Part shown: one piece after another, positions 16,113 to 24,998 of the stretch
Layout of the letters: every line of letters begins with the position of its first letter
Position numbering within the stretch: position 1 is the stretch's first letter
Assembly (NCBI RefSeq): GCF_900107255.1
Contig: NZ_FNPH01000008.1
Location: 62,001-126,000 of the forward strand
DNA: 64,000 nt
Direction of reading: 5' to 3'
Origin: Micromonospora pattaloongensis
Lineage (GTDB): Bacteria; Actinomycetota; Actinomycetes; Mycobacteriales; Micromonosporaceae
Made by a program: the position numbers and the translations under genes
The notes under the pieces: generated by a model
The model's input: only the letters and a program-made list of their open reading frames with translations
Database searches by the model: none
What the model was told of the DNA's origin: nothing

Positions 16113-17330
16113 TCAGGCGTTGGCCGCGGTCAGGGCCGATTCCACCGCGATCCATGCCTGCTGCTCGGCCGAGCGCTCCACCGCGTCCAGCACCAGCTGG
16201 ACCTGCAGGGCGTCGGCGAACGAGGGTGACGGGTCCACACCGGTGGCGAGCGCCTCGAGGAAGTCGCGCGCCTGGTGGGTGAAGGAGTGCTCGTATCCGA
16301 TGAGGTGACCGGCCGGCCACCAGGCCGACAGGTACGGGTGGTCCGGCTCGGTCACCAGGATCCGGCTGAATCCCTGCTCCTGGCTGGGCAGGGTGGCGTC
16401 GTAGAACTCGAGCTCGTTCATCCGCTCGAAGTCGAACGCCACCGTGCCGAGCGACCCGTTGATCTCGATCCGGATGCCGTTCTTGCGTCCGGTCGCGAAG
16501 CGGGTCGCCTCGTACGTGCCGATCGCGCCGCCGTCGAGCCGGGCCAGGAACAGCGCGGCGTCGTCGACGGTGACCGGGCCGGTGGCCGGTGCGGCCCCGT
16601 CGGGGCCGCCGCCGGCCGACGCCGCCAGCCCGCTGGCCTGGACCGGCAGCGGCCGTTCCGGGACGAACGTCTCGGTCAGGCCGCTGACGGCGGTGATCCG
16701 CTGGCCGGTGATGTACTGGGTGGTGTCGATGATGTGCGCACCGATGTCACCCAGCGCGCCGGAGCCCGCCTTGTCCTTCTGTAGCCGCCACACCAGCGGG
16801 AACTGCGGATCGACGATCCAGTCCTGCAGGTAGCTGGCGCGGACGTGCCGAATGACGCCGAGCCGGCCCGCCTGGACCAGCTGGCGCATCAGCGCGATCG
16901 CCGGGACGCGGCGGTAGTTGAACCCGCACATCGCCAGCACCCCGGCCGCCCGCGCCGCCTCCGCCGCCGCGGTCATCTCCCGCGCTTCCTCGGCGGTGTT
17001 GGCCAGCGGCTTCTCGCACAGCACGTGCTTGCCGGCGGCGAGCGCGGCCTGCGCGATTTCGGCGTGGCTGTCACCGGGCGTGCAGATATCGATCACGTCG
17101 ATGTCGTCCCGGGCGACTAGCGCGCGCCAGTCGGTGGTGTGGCTCTCCCAGCCGAGCCGGTCGGCGGCCTCGGCCACCTTCGACTCGTCGCGGCCGCAGA
17201 TCGCCGCCATCCGGGCCCGCACCGGCAGGTCGAAGACCCGGTTCACGGTGCGCCACGCCTGCGAGTGCGCGGCGCCCATGAACGCGTAGCCGATCATGCC
17301 GATTCGGAGCTCTTTTTCCACAGTAGACAA
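16113..17330 (-). CDS. Gfo/Idh/MocA family sugar oxidoreductase
   Basis: A 405-residue NAD(P)-dependent dehydrogenase. The Rossmann domain starts with LRIGMIGYAFMGAAHSQAW; the catalytic HVLCEKPLANTAEE (EKP) is near residue 100. The C-terminal domain has GSGALGDIGAHIIDTTQYITG, carrying the usual Asp/His pair. Such enzymes oxidise sugars or inositols, often at C3. A TTG start is preferred: GGAGG lies 5 nt upstream, while the GTG at codon 4 would be 14 nt away. It follows the substrate-binding protein gene by 19 nt and is the last gene of the sugar transporter operon, so it probably oxidises the imported sugar. Confidence 0.85.
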   Translation of the reverse strand: MSTVEKELRIGMIGYAFMGAAHSQAWRTVNRVFDLPVRARMAAICGRDESKVAEAADRLGWESHTTDWRALVARDDIDVIDICTPGDSHAEIAQAALAAGKHVLCEKPLANTAEEAREMTAAAEAARAAGVLAMCGFNYRRVPAIALMRQLVQAGRLGVIRHVRASYLQDWIVDPQFPLVWRLQKDKAGSGALGDIGAHIIDTTQYITGQRITAVSGLTETFVPERPLPVQASGLAASAGGGPDGAAPATGPVTVDDAALFLARLDGGAIGTYEATRFATGRKNGIRIEINGSLGTVAFDFERMNELEFYDATLPSQEQGFSRILVTEPDHPYLSAWWPAGHLIGYEHSFTHQARDFLEALATGVDPSPSFADALQVQLVLDAVERSAEQQAWIAVESALTAANA

Positions 17331-17349
17331 GGTGGCCTCCCCGCGTGCG

Positions 17350-18420
17350 TCAGAACCCGAGCTTGAGGTAGTTGCTCGCGTTCTCCTTGGTGATGGTCTC
17401 CGAGGCCAGGGTGATCTCCTTGGGCACCTCGAGCTCGACCAGGTCGGACATGCCCTTGCTCTGACCGATCAGGCGGGCCAGCGAGATCGCCGAGGAGGCC
17501 ATCGAGGGGCTGTAGGTGACCGTCGCCTTCAGCACGCTGTTGTCGGCCTGGATCGCCTCGATCGCCGCCTTGGAGCCCGCGCCGCCCACCATGAAGAACT
17601 CGCTGCGGTTGGCCTGCTTGATCGCGGCCAGCACACCGATGCCCTGGTCGTCGTCGTGGTTCCAGAGCGCGTCGAGCTTCGGCAGCGCCTGCAGCATCTG
17701 CGCCGCCGCCCGCTGCCCGGTGTCGGCGGTGAACTCGGCGGGCAGCCGACGCGCCACGCTGAACCCGTAGGTGGCCAGCGAGGCCTTGAAGCCGGCGGAG
17801 CGCTCCTGGGTCAGCTCGAGCGAGTCGATGCCGGGGATCTCGCCGATCACCGGGTTGGTGACGCCCTTGGCCTTGAGCTGCTCGCCGATGTAGTGGCCGG
17901 CCGAGACGCCCATGCCGTAGTTGTCGCCCTTGATCTGCAGGCGGTACGCCAGCGCGTCCGGGAAGGCGCGGTCGAGGTTGACGACCGGGATGTTCGCCTT
18001 CATGGCCTCCAGGCCGAACGCGTTGAGCTCCTTGCCGTCGTGCGGGAGCACGACGATCACGTCGGGCTTCTGTCCGACCAGCGTCTGCAGCGCGGCGCGC
18101 TGGGCCGCCGCGTCCGCGCCGGCCTCGACGATCTTGAGCTCGACGTCGGAGTACGCCGCGGCCTGCGCCTTGGCGTTGTTGGTGATCGCGGCGATCCAGC
18201 CGTGGTCGGCGGCCGGGGCGGAGAACCCGATCGTCACCTTCTTGCCGGCCGCGGCGTTCGGGTTGCCCGAGTCGGCGCCCTTGGTCTGGGCCTCCTGCGG
18301 GCTCGCGTCGTTGCTGGTGCAGGCCGTGAGCAGCGCGCCGGCGCCGAGCGCGCCGGCGCCGAGCAGCAGCCGGCGCCGCGACAGGTCGCTGCCGGCCGCG
18401 CGGCCGAAGGACTTGGTCAT
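17350..18420 (-). CDS. Sugar ABC transporter substrate-binding lipoprotein (ribose/xylose class, Tat-exported)
   Basis: A 356-residue periplasmic-binding-protein-like lipoprotein. The N-terminus has a twin-arginine motif (LSRRRLLLGAG) and a lipobox (LLTAC), so export is probably by Tat with lipid anchoring at Cys about 34. The mature part is of the PBP type I class: KVTIGFSAPAADHGWIAAI, LVGQKPDVIVVLPHDG, NIPVVNLDRAFP, WNHDDDQGIGVLAAI. It delivers a monosaccharide or cyclitol to the permease encoded upstream. The ATG has GGAGG at a good distance. A 134-nt gap with two small hairpins separates it from the permease gene. Confidence 0.85.
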   Translation of the reverse strand: MTKSFGRAAGSDLSRRRLLLGAGALGAGALLTACTSNDASPQEAQTKGADSGNPNAAAGKKVTIGFSAPAADHGWIAAITNNAKAQAAAYSDVELKIVEAGADAAAQRAALQTLVGQKPDVIVVLPHDGKELNAFGLEAMKANIPVVNLDRAFPDALAYRLQIKGDNYGMGVSAGHYIGEQLKAKGVTNPVIGEIPGIDSLELTQERSAGFKASLATYGFSVARRLPAEFTADTGQRAAAQMLQALPKLDALWNHDDDQGIGVLAAIKQANRSEFFMVGGAGSKAAIEAIQADNSVLKATVTYSPSMASSAISLARLIGQSKGMSDLVELEVPKEITLASETITKENASNYLKLGF

Positions 18421-18494
18421 GACGACCTCCTGATTCGCTTCGTGGTGGGGGTATCCGGGTGTGTGGAGCCCGGCGGACGTCGCATTTCTCGACG

Positions 18495-18538
18495 ACCACC
18501 TGCGGTGGTGCGGGTATTTCGCCGGCCGGGACGGCCGG
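18495..18538 (-). other. Intercistronic hairpins between permease and binding-protein genes
   Basis: Two short stems lie in the 134-nt gap inside the sugar operon: ACCACC/GGTGGT with loop TGC (18495-18509) and CCGGCC/GGCCGG with a 5-base loop (18522-18538). Hairpins here often stabilise or separately terminate segments so that binding protein is made in excess; this is inference. Confidence 0.35.
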
Positions 18539-18554
18539 TGTCATGGGAGGTTCG

Positions 18555-19661
18555 CTAGGCCCTGATGGCCTTGTTTCGGGACAGGAACTGGGTCAGCGCG
18601 TTGAAGCGGAACTGCTGGATCAGCACGGCGGCGACGATGATCGCGCCCTTGATCATGTTCTGCGACTCGGTGCTGAGACCGTTGATCGAGAACAGGTTGG
18701 TGATGGTGGAGAAGACCAGCACGCCCAGGAGCGCGCCGACGATGGTGCCGCGGCCGCCGCTGAGCAGCGTGCCGCCGATGATCGCCGCGGCGATCGCGTC
18801 CAGCTCGTACATGTTCGCCATCGCCGCCTGCGCGGAGGTCGCCTGCGAGGTGAGCATGAGCGCGCCGATGCCGCAGCAGAGCCCGGAGAGCGCGTAGAGC
18901 ATCAGGGTGTGGGCCTTGACGTTGATGCCGGCCAGCCGGGCCGCCTCGACGTTGCCACCGACGGCGACCGTGCGCCGGCCGAAGGTGGTGCGGTTGAGCA
19001 GCACCCAGCCCAGCGCGCCCACGGCCACCAGGATCACCACCAGCACCGGGATGCCGAGCAGCTTGGCACTGGCGAGGTCGTTGATGAACTGCGAGGTCGA
19101 GACCTGCGTCTGCTTGTTGGAGATCTCCGCCGCCAGGCCGCGGGCCGCGACCATCATCGCCAGCGTGGCGATGAAGGGCACCAGCCGTCCGTACGAGATC
19201 AGCACCCCGTTGACCAGGCCGACGCCGAGGCCGACGACGAGCCCGGTGAAGATCATGCCGCCGGCGCCGTAGCTCTGGGTCGCCAGCGTGGTGGCCCAGA
19301 CGCCGGCCAGCGCCATGATCGCGCCGACCGACAGGTCGATGCCGCCGCCGATGATCACAAACGTCATGCCGACCGTGACCACACCGATCGCGGAGGCCTG
19401 CTGCAGGATCGTGAACGTGTTGTTCTTGACCCAGGTCGCGTCGCTGTAGAGCTGCGGCTGGGTGATGATGCCGATGACCACCAGGGCCACCAGCACGCCG
19501 ATCAGACCCAGGTTGCGCCGGGCGTAGTCGCTCGCGTCCGACCGCCACCAGCTCTGGTTGGCGCCTGCGCCGTGGCCATGCTGCTTCGTCTGCCCGGGTG
19601 CCGCCGCGGTCGCGGTCGCCTCCCCAGGTACGGCGGTCGCCGTCGCCTCGTCCGCGGTCAC
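18555..19661 (-). CDS. Sugar ABC transporter permease (RbsC class)
   Basis: A 368-residue membrane protein with a roughly 45-residue cytosolic leader rich in Ala/Thr and then about nine or ten helices. Family blocks include AIGVVTVGMTFVIIGGGIDLSVGAIMALAGV, LRVPFIATLAMM-like (GRLVPFIATLAMMVAARGLA), NRTTFGRRTVAVGGNVEAARLAGI and GGRGTIVGALLGVLVFSTITNLFSI. These are characteristic of BPD_transp_2 permeases for ribose, xylose and inositol. It is transcribed after the ATPase gene and before the binding-protein gene. The substrate is not deducible, but neighbours with sugar dehydrogenase features point to a monosaccharide or cyclitol. Confidence 0.85.
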   Translation of the reverse strand: MTADEATATAVPGEATATAAAPGQTKQHGHGAGANQSWWRSDASDYARRNLGLIGVLVALVVIGIITQPQLYSDATWVKNNTFTILQQASAIGVVTVGMTFVIIGGGIDLSVGAIMALAGVWATTLATQSYGAGGMIFTGLVVGLGVGLVNGVLISYGRLVPFIATLAMMVAARGLAAEISNKQTQVSTSQFINDLASAKLLGIPVLVVILVAVGALGWVLLNRTTFGRRTVAVGGNVEAARLAGINVKAHTLMLYALSGLCCGIGALMLTSQATSAQAAMANMYELDAIAAAIIGGTLLSGGRGTIVGALLGVLVFSTITNLFSINGLSTESQNMIKGAIIVAAVLIQQFRFNALTQFLSRNKAIRA

Positions 19662-19704
19662 AGTCCTTCTCCTTCGGTCACGAATCCGGTGTCGAATGCA
19701 TCGC

Positions 19705-21240
19705 TCATGCGGCTGCGCCCTCCATCAGCGCCCCCGCCATCACGAGGTCCAGCACCGTCTCCTCGTCGAGCTCACTGCCCGGCGCCTCGTGGATGACCCG
19801 CCCCTCGCGCATGACCAGCACGCGGTCGGCGAGGCCGAGCACCTCGGGGACCTCGCTGGAGACCAGCAGCACCCCGACGCCCTGCGCCGCGAGGTCGCGA
19901 ATCACCTGGTACAGCTCGGCCCGCGCGCCGACGTCGACGCCGCGGGTGGGCTCGTCGAGCAGCAGCAGCCGGGTCTCCCCCAGCAGCCAGCGGCCGACGA
20001 CGACTTTCTGCTGGTTGCCGCCGGAGAGCTGCCGCACCGCCCGGTGCACGTCGCGCGGGCGCAGCTCCAGCGTGTCCGCGATCCGGTTCGCCTCCGCGAC
20101 CTCCCGCTCCGCGTTGGTGAAGCCGACGCGGGCCAGGCGGCTGAAGGTGGCGAGCGTGACGTTGCGGTAGATCGGCTCGCCCAGCAGCAGCGCCTGGCTC
20201 TTGCGCTCCTCCGGCGCCAGGCCGATACCGGCGCGGACGGCGGCCCCGACGCTGCCCGCCCGCAGCGTCCTGCCGGCCACCCGGACCGTGCCCGCCTCGG
20301 CCCGCCGGGCGCCGAAGATCGTCTCCAGCAGCTCGGAGCGGCCGGAGCCGACCAGGCCGGCGATGCCGACGATCTCGCCGGCCGCGACGGTCAGCGAGAC
20401 GTCGGCGAACTCACCGTGCCGGGTCAGCCCCTCGACGCGGAGCAGCTCCTCGGCGCTGGCGTCCGCCGGCGGGCGGTCGGGGAAGACGTACTCAATGGTC
20501 CGGCCGGTCATCCGGCTGACCAGCTCACGGGTGGGGGTGGTGCGCGCGGGCAGGTTGGCGGCGGTGGTGCGGCCGTCCTTGAGCACCGTCACCCGGTCAC
20601 CGATCTCGCGGATCTCCTCCATCCGGTGCGAGATGTAGATGACCGCGATCCCCTGCGCGGTGAGCTCCCGGATGATCCGGAAGAGGTTCTCGACCTCGTC
20701 GTGGGCGAGCACGGCGCTCGGCTCGTCCATGATGATCAGCTTGGCCTCGTGCGACAGCGCGCGGGCCATGCTGACGATCTGCTTGCCGGCCGCCGGCAGC
20801 GAACGCACCAGCCGGCGCGGCGGGATCTCGGCGTGGCCGAGCCGGCCGAGGATCTCCCGGGTGACCCGGGCCATCTGCGCCCGGCGCACGAAGCCGAACC
20901 GGCGCGGCTCGTGGCCGAGGAACGCGTTCTCCGCGACGGAGAGGTCCTCGACCAGGTCGAGCTCCTGGTAGATGGTGGCGATGCCGGTCTTCATCGCGGC
21001 CTGCGGGTTGGCGAAGGAGACCTCCTCGCCCAGCCACTCCACCGTGCCCGAGTCCGGGCGGTGCACCCCGGCCAGCACCTTGATCAGCGTGGACTTGCCG
21101 GCGCCGTTCTGCCCGAGCAGGCAGTGCACCTCCCCGGCGCGGACCTCCAGCTGCACGCCGTCGAGGGCGCGTACGCCGGGAAAAGTCTTCACCACGTCGG
21201 TCAGGCGCAGCACGACCGGGCGGTCGTCGGTGTCGGCCAT
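19705..21240 (-). CDS. Sugar ABC transporter ATPase with two nucleotide-binding domains (RbsA class)
   Basis: A 511-residue ATPase made of two ABC domains. The first has Walker A GQNGAGKST (about residue 40) and Walker B LIIMDEPSAVL, with the degenerate signature LPAAGKQ. The second has the family's altered Walker A GLVGSGRSE, signature LSGGNQQKV and Walker B LLLLDEPTRGVD. It energises the adjacent permease. The ATG at 21240 is preferred because GAGGAG lies 6 nt before it. An ATG 12 codons earlier (21276) overlaps the ROK gene stop (ATGA) and is a real alternative that would give translational coupling. Confidence 0.85.
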   Translation of the reverse strand: MADTDDRPVVLRLTDVVKTFPGVRALDGVQLEVRAGEVHCLLGQNGAGKSTLIKVLAGVHRPDSGTVEWLGEEVSFANPQAAMKTGIATIYQELDLVEDLSVAENAFLGHEPRRFGFVRRAQMARVTREILGRLGHAEIPPRRLVRSLPAAGKQIVSMARALSHEAKLIIMDEPSAVLAHDEVENLFRIIRELTAQGIAVIYISHRMEEIREIGDRVTVLKDGRTTAANLPARTTPTRELVSRMTGRTIEYVFPDRPPADASAEELLRVEGLTRHGEFADVSLTVAAGEIVGIAGLVGSGRSELLETIFGARRAEAGTVRVAGRTLRAGSVGAAVRAGIGLAPEERKSQALLLGEPIYRNVTLATFSRLARVGFTNAEREVAEANRIADTLELRPRDVHRAVRQLSGGNQQKVVVGRWLLGETRLLLLDEPTRGVDVGARAELYQVIRDLAAQGVGVLLVSSEVPEVLGLADRVLVMREGRVIHEAPGSELDEETVLDLVMAGALMEGAAA

Positions 21241-21272
21241 CTGGGCTCCTCGGCTCACGGTGGTCGAATCGG

Positions 21273-22451
21273 TCATGACGCCTGCTCGAAGGCGACGTCG
21301 CTGGCGAGCACGGCGGCGCCGGCGACACCGGCTCGCGAATTCAGCTCGGACAGGACCACCGGCAGATTGCCGGTGGCCAGCGGCAGCGAACGGCGGTAGA
21401 CCACGCTGCGGATCTCGGCGAGCAGGATGTGCCCGAGGTGGGCCAGCCCGCCACCGATGACGATCATGGAAGGGTTGGCGAAGCTCACCAGCCCGGCGAG
21501 GACGCTGCCGACCCGGCGCCCGCCGTCGCGGATCAGCCGGATGCAGGTGGGGTCCCCCTCGGTGGCGCACTGCGCCACATCGCGGGCGGTGACGGTCCCG
21601 GTGGCCGCGAGCCGCTCGGCGAGCGCCGGCGAGGTGCCGGAGCGGGCGGCCATGGTCGCGTCCTTGGCGAGCGCGGCGCCGCTGAACACCGCCTCCAGGC
21701 AGCCGACGTTGCCGCACGAGCACATCGGACCGATGCCGTCCACCTGGATGTGTCCGATGTCGCCGGCGCACCCGTCGGTGCCGCGGTAGACCTCTCCGCC
21801 GAGGTAGATACCGCAGCCGATGCCAGTGCCGATCTTGACGTAGAGGAAGTCGTCGACGGAGTGCGCGACCCCGCCGTGCCGCTCCCCGATCGCCATGATG
21901 TTCACGTCGTTGTCCACCACCGCGGGGCAACCGTGCTCCCGGGTGAGCAGCTCGCGCACCGGGAAGCGGTCCCAGCCCGGCATGATCGGCGGCGAGACCG
22001 GCACCCCGTCGCGGTAGCTGACCGGCCCCGGCACCCCGATGCCGATCGAGTCCAGCCGCTCGTAGACGCCGTCCACTTTCGCCTTTGCGAGCAGCTCGTT
22101 GACCCGGTGCAGGATCACCTTGGGTCCGGAGCGGATGTCCGACGGCTCGCTGTAGGCGGCGATCGGCTCCAGCCGGCCGTTCGTGACCTCGAGGTCGATC
22201 GAGCTGGCGCCCAGGTCCACCGCCGCGAAGCGGAGGTCGGGGTTCAGCTCGACCAACGTGGACCGGCGGCCGCCCCGGGACGCCGCCATCCCGGCCTCGG
22301 TCACGAAGCCGGTGCCGACGAGCCGGTCCAGCTCGGCGAGCAGCCGGGGACGCGCGATCTCCAGCTGGTCGGCGAGCTCGGCGCGGGAGATGGCGCCCTG
22401 ATCGCGCAACAGGCGCAACAGGCGCAGGTGCAGCGGATCCGAGGTGCGCAC
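21273..22451 (-). CDS. ROK-family transcriptional regulator of the sugar operon
   Basis: A 392-residue repressor. An N-terminal winged helix (RLLRLLRDQGAISRAELADQL ... GRRSTLVELN) is followed by the ROK ASKHA domain with IGIGVPGPVS, VDNDVNIMA, VKIGTGIGCGIYLGG and the zinc site (GH ... CSCGNVGCLE). ROK repressors lose DNA binding on sensing a sugar. It is the first gene of the operon and overlaps the ATPase gene, so it likely autoregulates the locus. The GTG start has GGAGG about 8 nt upstream. It is closely similar to a second ROK protein at 27084-28277. Confidence 0.85.
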   Translation of the reverse strand: MRTSDPLHLRLLRLLRDQGAISRAELADQLEIARPRLLAELDRLVGTGFVTEAGMAASRGGRRSTLVELNPDLRFAAVDLGASSIDLEVTNGRLEPIAAYSEPSDIRSGPKVILHRVNELLAKAKVDGVYERLDSIGIGVPGPVSYRDGVPVSPPIMPGWDRFPVRELLTREHGCPAVVDNDVNIMAIGERHGGVAHSVDDFLYVKIGTGIGCGIYLGGEVYRGTDGCAGDIGHIQVDGIGPMCSCGNVGCLEAVFSGAALAKDATMAARSGTSPALAERLAATGTVTARDVAQCATEGDPTCIRLIRDGGRRVGSVLAGLVSFANPSMIVIGGGLAHLGHILLAEIRSVVYRRSLPLATGNLPVVLSELNSRAGVAGAAVLASDVAFEQAS

Positions 22452-22741
22452 GGGGGGTACCTCCGGGGGAAGGTTCACGCCGCGGAAACCTTGGCGTGTT
22501 GTGCTCGACACAGTAGGAGTCTTCTCACGGCTGTGTCTAGAGCTTTGGTCCACTAAGGCGTAACTTTTTTCGAACGAAACAGAAGTCCTTGACAGACTCG
22601 GCGAAACAATCTTTCGGGCGAGTGCGTCGATCCCGGATGATCCGGGTCTGAGCAGCAAAAACGGGCGTGCCGGCGTCGCGGATCTCTTGATCAACTTGGT
22701 GCGACGGGCACACCTGTTTGGCGCGTCGGGCACACCTGGGG
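22452..22741. promoter_or_regulatory. Promoter and operator region of the ROK-sugar operon
   Basis: This stretch contains no gene. At 22543-22558 lies CTTTGGTCCACTAAGG, an imperfect dyad about 95 nt before the ROK start and a candidate ROK operator. A run of T (22563-22568) and an AT-richer patch follow. At 22632-22646 CCCGGAT-G-ATCCGGG is a perfect 7-bp inverted repeat. At 22705-22716 and 22727-22738 a 12-base sequence (CGGGCACACCTG) is directly repeated with a 22-base period, two helix turns. Confidence 0.4.
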
Positions 22742-22769
22742 CCCGGCCGCGCGCGTGCGCGCGGCCGGG
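22742..22769 (-). terminator. Hairpin after the Tat-exported TIM-barrel gene
   Basis: Arms 22742-22753 and 22758-22769 (CCCGGCCGCGCG type) pair perfectly over 12 bp with a 4-base loop, 18 nt past the stop codon at 22787. It should end the single-gene transcript before the ROK operon promoter region. Confidence 0.75.
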
Positions 22770-22786
22770 TCCCGGTGCTCGGACGA

Positions 22787-23899
22787 TCAGTCCTCGCGGT
22801 AGATGCTCAACTCCGCCATGTGCCGGTAGCTGCGCTCCGCGAACGCGAGCGACTGCCCGGGGTTGGCCGCGCCGCCGGGGGCGGTGTCCTGCTCCCAGTT
22901 GGCGTGGTGGAAGTCGTACTCGCCGATGGTCTGGAAGAACTGCTGGAAGTTGATGTCGCCGTCGCCGAGCGGCACCATGTCGTAGCCGTTCGGCACCGCG
23001 GTGTTCTTGTCGCCGTCCTTGGCGTGGAACAGCGGGAACCGCTTCGGGCGCCGCGCCACGGTGAGGATCGGGTCGAAGATGTCGGTGCGCTCGCGGCCGG
23101 CCGAGTTGATGTACTTGGTGTGCTTGTAGCGCGCCACGTACCCCCAGAAGATGTCCATCTCGAAGAAGACGTACTTCGGGTCGGTCTTGGCCATGAAGTA
23201 CTCGAGCTTGCGGATGCCGGACGACCGGGTCGGCTTGCCGTTGGCGTCCAGCGGACCGCTGTCGAGCAGGAAGTTGTACGCGGCGTCGTGGTTGTGGGTG
23301 TAGAGCCGCATGCCGCGCTCCTTGGCCTGCCGGCCGAGCTCGTTCCACAGGTCGGCGGCGGCGTCCCAGTCGGACTGGTAGGCGCTGTTGGTCGGGTCGG
23401 AGCCGGTGCCGATGTTCTTCATGCCCAGCTCTTCGGCGATGTCCAGCTGCTGCTGGAACGTGTCCGCCCGGATCGACGCGTGCGTGCCGTTGGCGACCAG
23501 TCCGTTGTCGTCCAGGATCTTGCGGATCTCGGCCGGCGTGATCTGGCGGCCGAGGATGGCCGTGTTCTGGGTGTAGCCGGCGAACTCGATCTCCTTGTAG
23601 CCCATCTCGGCGAGGCGGGCGAGCACCCGCTCGAAGCCGTACGGGACCCCGCTGTCGTCGGGGGCGGCGCTGATCCGGTCGCGGACGGCGTAGAGGATGA
23701 TGCCGCGGTTCTGCTCGGGGATCAGGGGGTCGACCCGCCAGGTCCCCTTGGCGGTGGCCGGGCCCGCGGTCTGCAGCACGGGCAGGCCCGCGGCGCCGAG
23801 GGCGGCGGCCGCGCCGGCCGACGCGGCGAGGATCTTGCGCCGGGTGAGCGCGGTGTTCGGTCGAGCGGCGTCGCCGGTACGGCGGTGCATCTCGTCCAT
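22787..23899 (-). CDS. Tat-exported sugar phosphate isomerase/epimerase-like TIM barrel protein
   Basis: A 370-residue protein with a twin-arginine signal (LTRRKILAASAGAAAALGAAG, about residues 19-45) and an xylose isomerase-like barrel. Its blocks are ILYAVRDRI, MGYKEIEFAGY, GTHASIRAD, MRLYTHNHDAAY, YVFFEMDIFW, FPLFHAKDGDK and MVPLGDGDINF; Glu, Asp, His and Asp form a metal site. Export is unusual for an isomerase and matches secreted proteins acting on keto-sugars or polysaccharide products. The ATG at 23899 has AAGGTGG 5 nt upstream; a GTG three codons earlier overlaps that site. It lies upstream of the ROK operon, on the same strand, as a separate unit. Confidence 0.75.
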   Translation of the reverse strand: MDEMHRRTGDAARPNTALTRRKILAASAGAAAALGAAGLPVLQTAGPATAKGTWRVDPLIPEQNRGIILYAVRDRISAAPDDSGVPYGFERVLARLAEMGYKEIEFAGYTQNTAILGRQITPAEIRKILDDNGLVANGTHASIRADTFQQQLDIAEELGMKNIGTGSDPTNSAYQSDWDAAADLWNELGRQAKERGMRLYTHNHDAAYNFLLDSGPLDANGKPTRSSGIRKLEYFMAKTDPKYVFFEMDIFWGYVARYKHTKYINSAGRERTDIFDPILTVARRPKRFPLFHAKDGDKNTAVPNGYDMVPLGDGDINFQQFFQTIGEYDFHHANWEQDTAPGGAANPGQSLAFAERSYRHMAELSIYRED

Positions 23900-24175
23900 T
23901 TTATCCACCTTTCTGCGGCGACCGCTGGTCGCCTGATGACCGAATAGGAGGGTTGGGGGATACGCGGGCCACGCGCGCCGCCGATACGCGTTGACCCCGG
24001 ACCCTCGCGGGCCCTGCGGTGTGACCTCGACGTTTACATGTGTGTCGCACGTGTTACGTCTGCGGCAGACCGTAACCCCGGAGATCAGCGAAGGAAAGCC
24101 CCCATCGCCGCAAACTTTTGGAGGACAGGCCGATAGCTTTGTCCTCTGTCGAGGCGAAGTTGAGCGCGGCGGCGA

Positions 24176-24985
24176 CTATTTATAGAGGAGCTTCGCCATC
24201 CGCCGGCCGGCAACCATCAGTCCCAGCGCTGTCACCCCAACGAGGTACCCCACGTCCACCAGTTGCGCGCCGCCGACCTCGCCCAGGCTGATCGACCGGA
24301 CGAGTTCCACCGCCCGGTAGAGCGGGCTCAGCTCGACCAGCCACCGCAGCAACGCCGGGTAGGACTCGGCCGGAACGAACGTCCCGGAGAAGAGGAAGAG
24401 GGCGAACTGGGCCGACGCCATCAGGTCGAAGTCCTGCCAGCTGCGCATGTACGTGGAGAGCGCCATGCCCAGCGCCCCGAACGCGAAGCCCGCCAGCACC
24501 GCGGCCGGGAAGGCGGCCAGCGCCCGCAGCGCGGTGGTCAGCTCCATCGCGGTCATGATCGCGAGAAACCCGGCCGAGTACGCGCCCCCGCGTAGCATCG
24601 CCCAACCCAGCTCGCCGAGCGCGATCTCGAAGGGCCGCACCGGCGTCGCGAGGATCCCGTCGTAGAGCTTGACGTACTTCATCTTGCCGAAGAAGTTGAA
24701 CGTGGTCTCCGCGAGCGCGCCGGACATCGCCGAGGAGGCGAGCATCGCCGGCGCCACGAACGCCGCGTACGACACCACCTGCCCGCTGGGCAGGGTCAGA
24801 CCGCCGATCAGCGCGCCGACCCCGACCCCGATGGAGAAGAGGTAGAGGACCGGCTCGAGGAACCCCGAGATCATCACGAGCCAGTACGCGGACCGGAGCG
24901 CCGCGGCGTTGCGTTCCATCACCGACAGCGAGCGGGCCGCGGCGGCCGGCAGCGCCGCGAGGCGGGGCAGGACGAGGCTGACCAT
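24176..24985 (-). CDS. ABC-2 type exporter permease (second)
   Basis: A 269-residue protein with six hydrophobic segments and the ABC-2 family features RNAAALRSAYWLVMISGF and EPVLYLFSIGVGVGALIGG near the N-terminus. Further on come KYVKLYDGILATPVRP and FLFSGTFVPAESYPALLRWLVELSPLYRAVEL. This pattern matches NodJ/DrrB-like permeases that export drugs, lipids or polysaccharide. It is the last gene of a three-gene exporter operon and lies 13 nt after the first permease gene, with a GGAG site (tgcgcaggagacgtc) before the ATG. The exported substrate cannot be told from sequence. Confidence 0.8.
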   Translation of the reverse strand: MVSLVLPRLAALPAAAARSLSVMERNAAALRSAYWLVMISGFLEPVLYLFSIGVGVGALIGGLTLPSGQVVSYAAFVAPAMLASSAMSGALAETTFNFFGKMKYVKLYDGILATPVRPFEIALGELGWAMLRGGAYSAGFLAIMTAMELTTALRALAAFPAAVLAGFAFGALGMALSTYMRSWQDFDLMASAQFALFLFSGTFVPAESYPALLRWLVELSPLYRAVELVRSISLGEVGGAQLVDVGYLVGVTALGLMVAGRRMAKLLYK

Positions 24986-24998
24986 GACGTCTCCTGCG

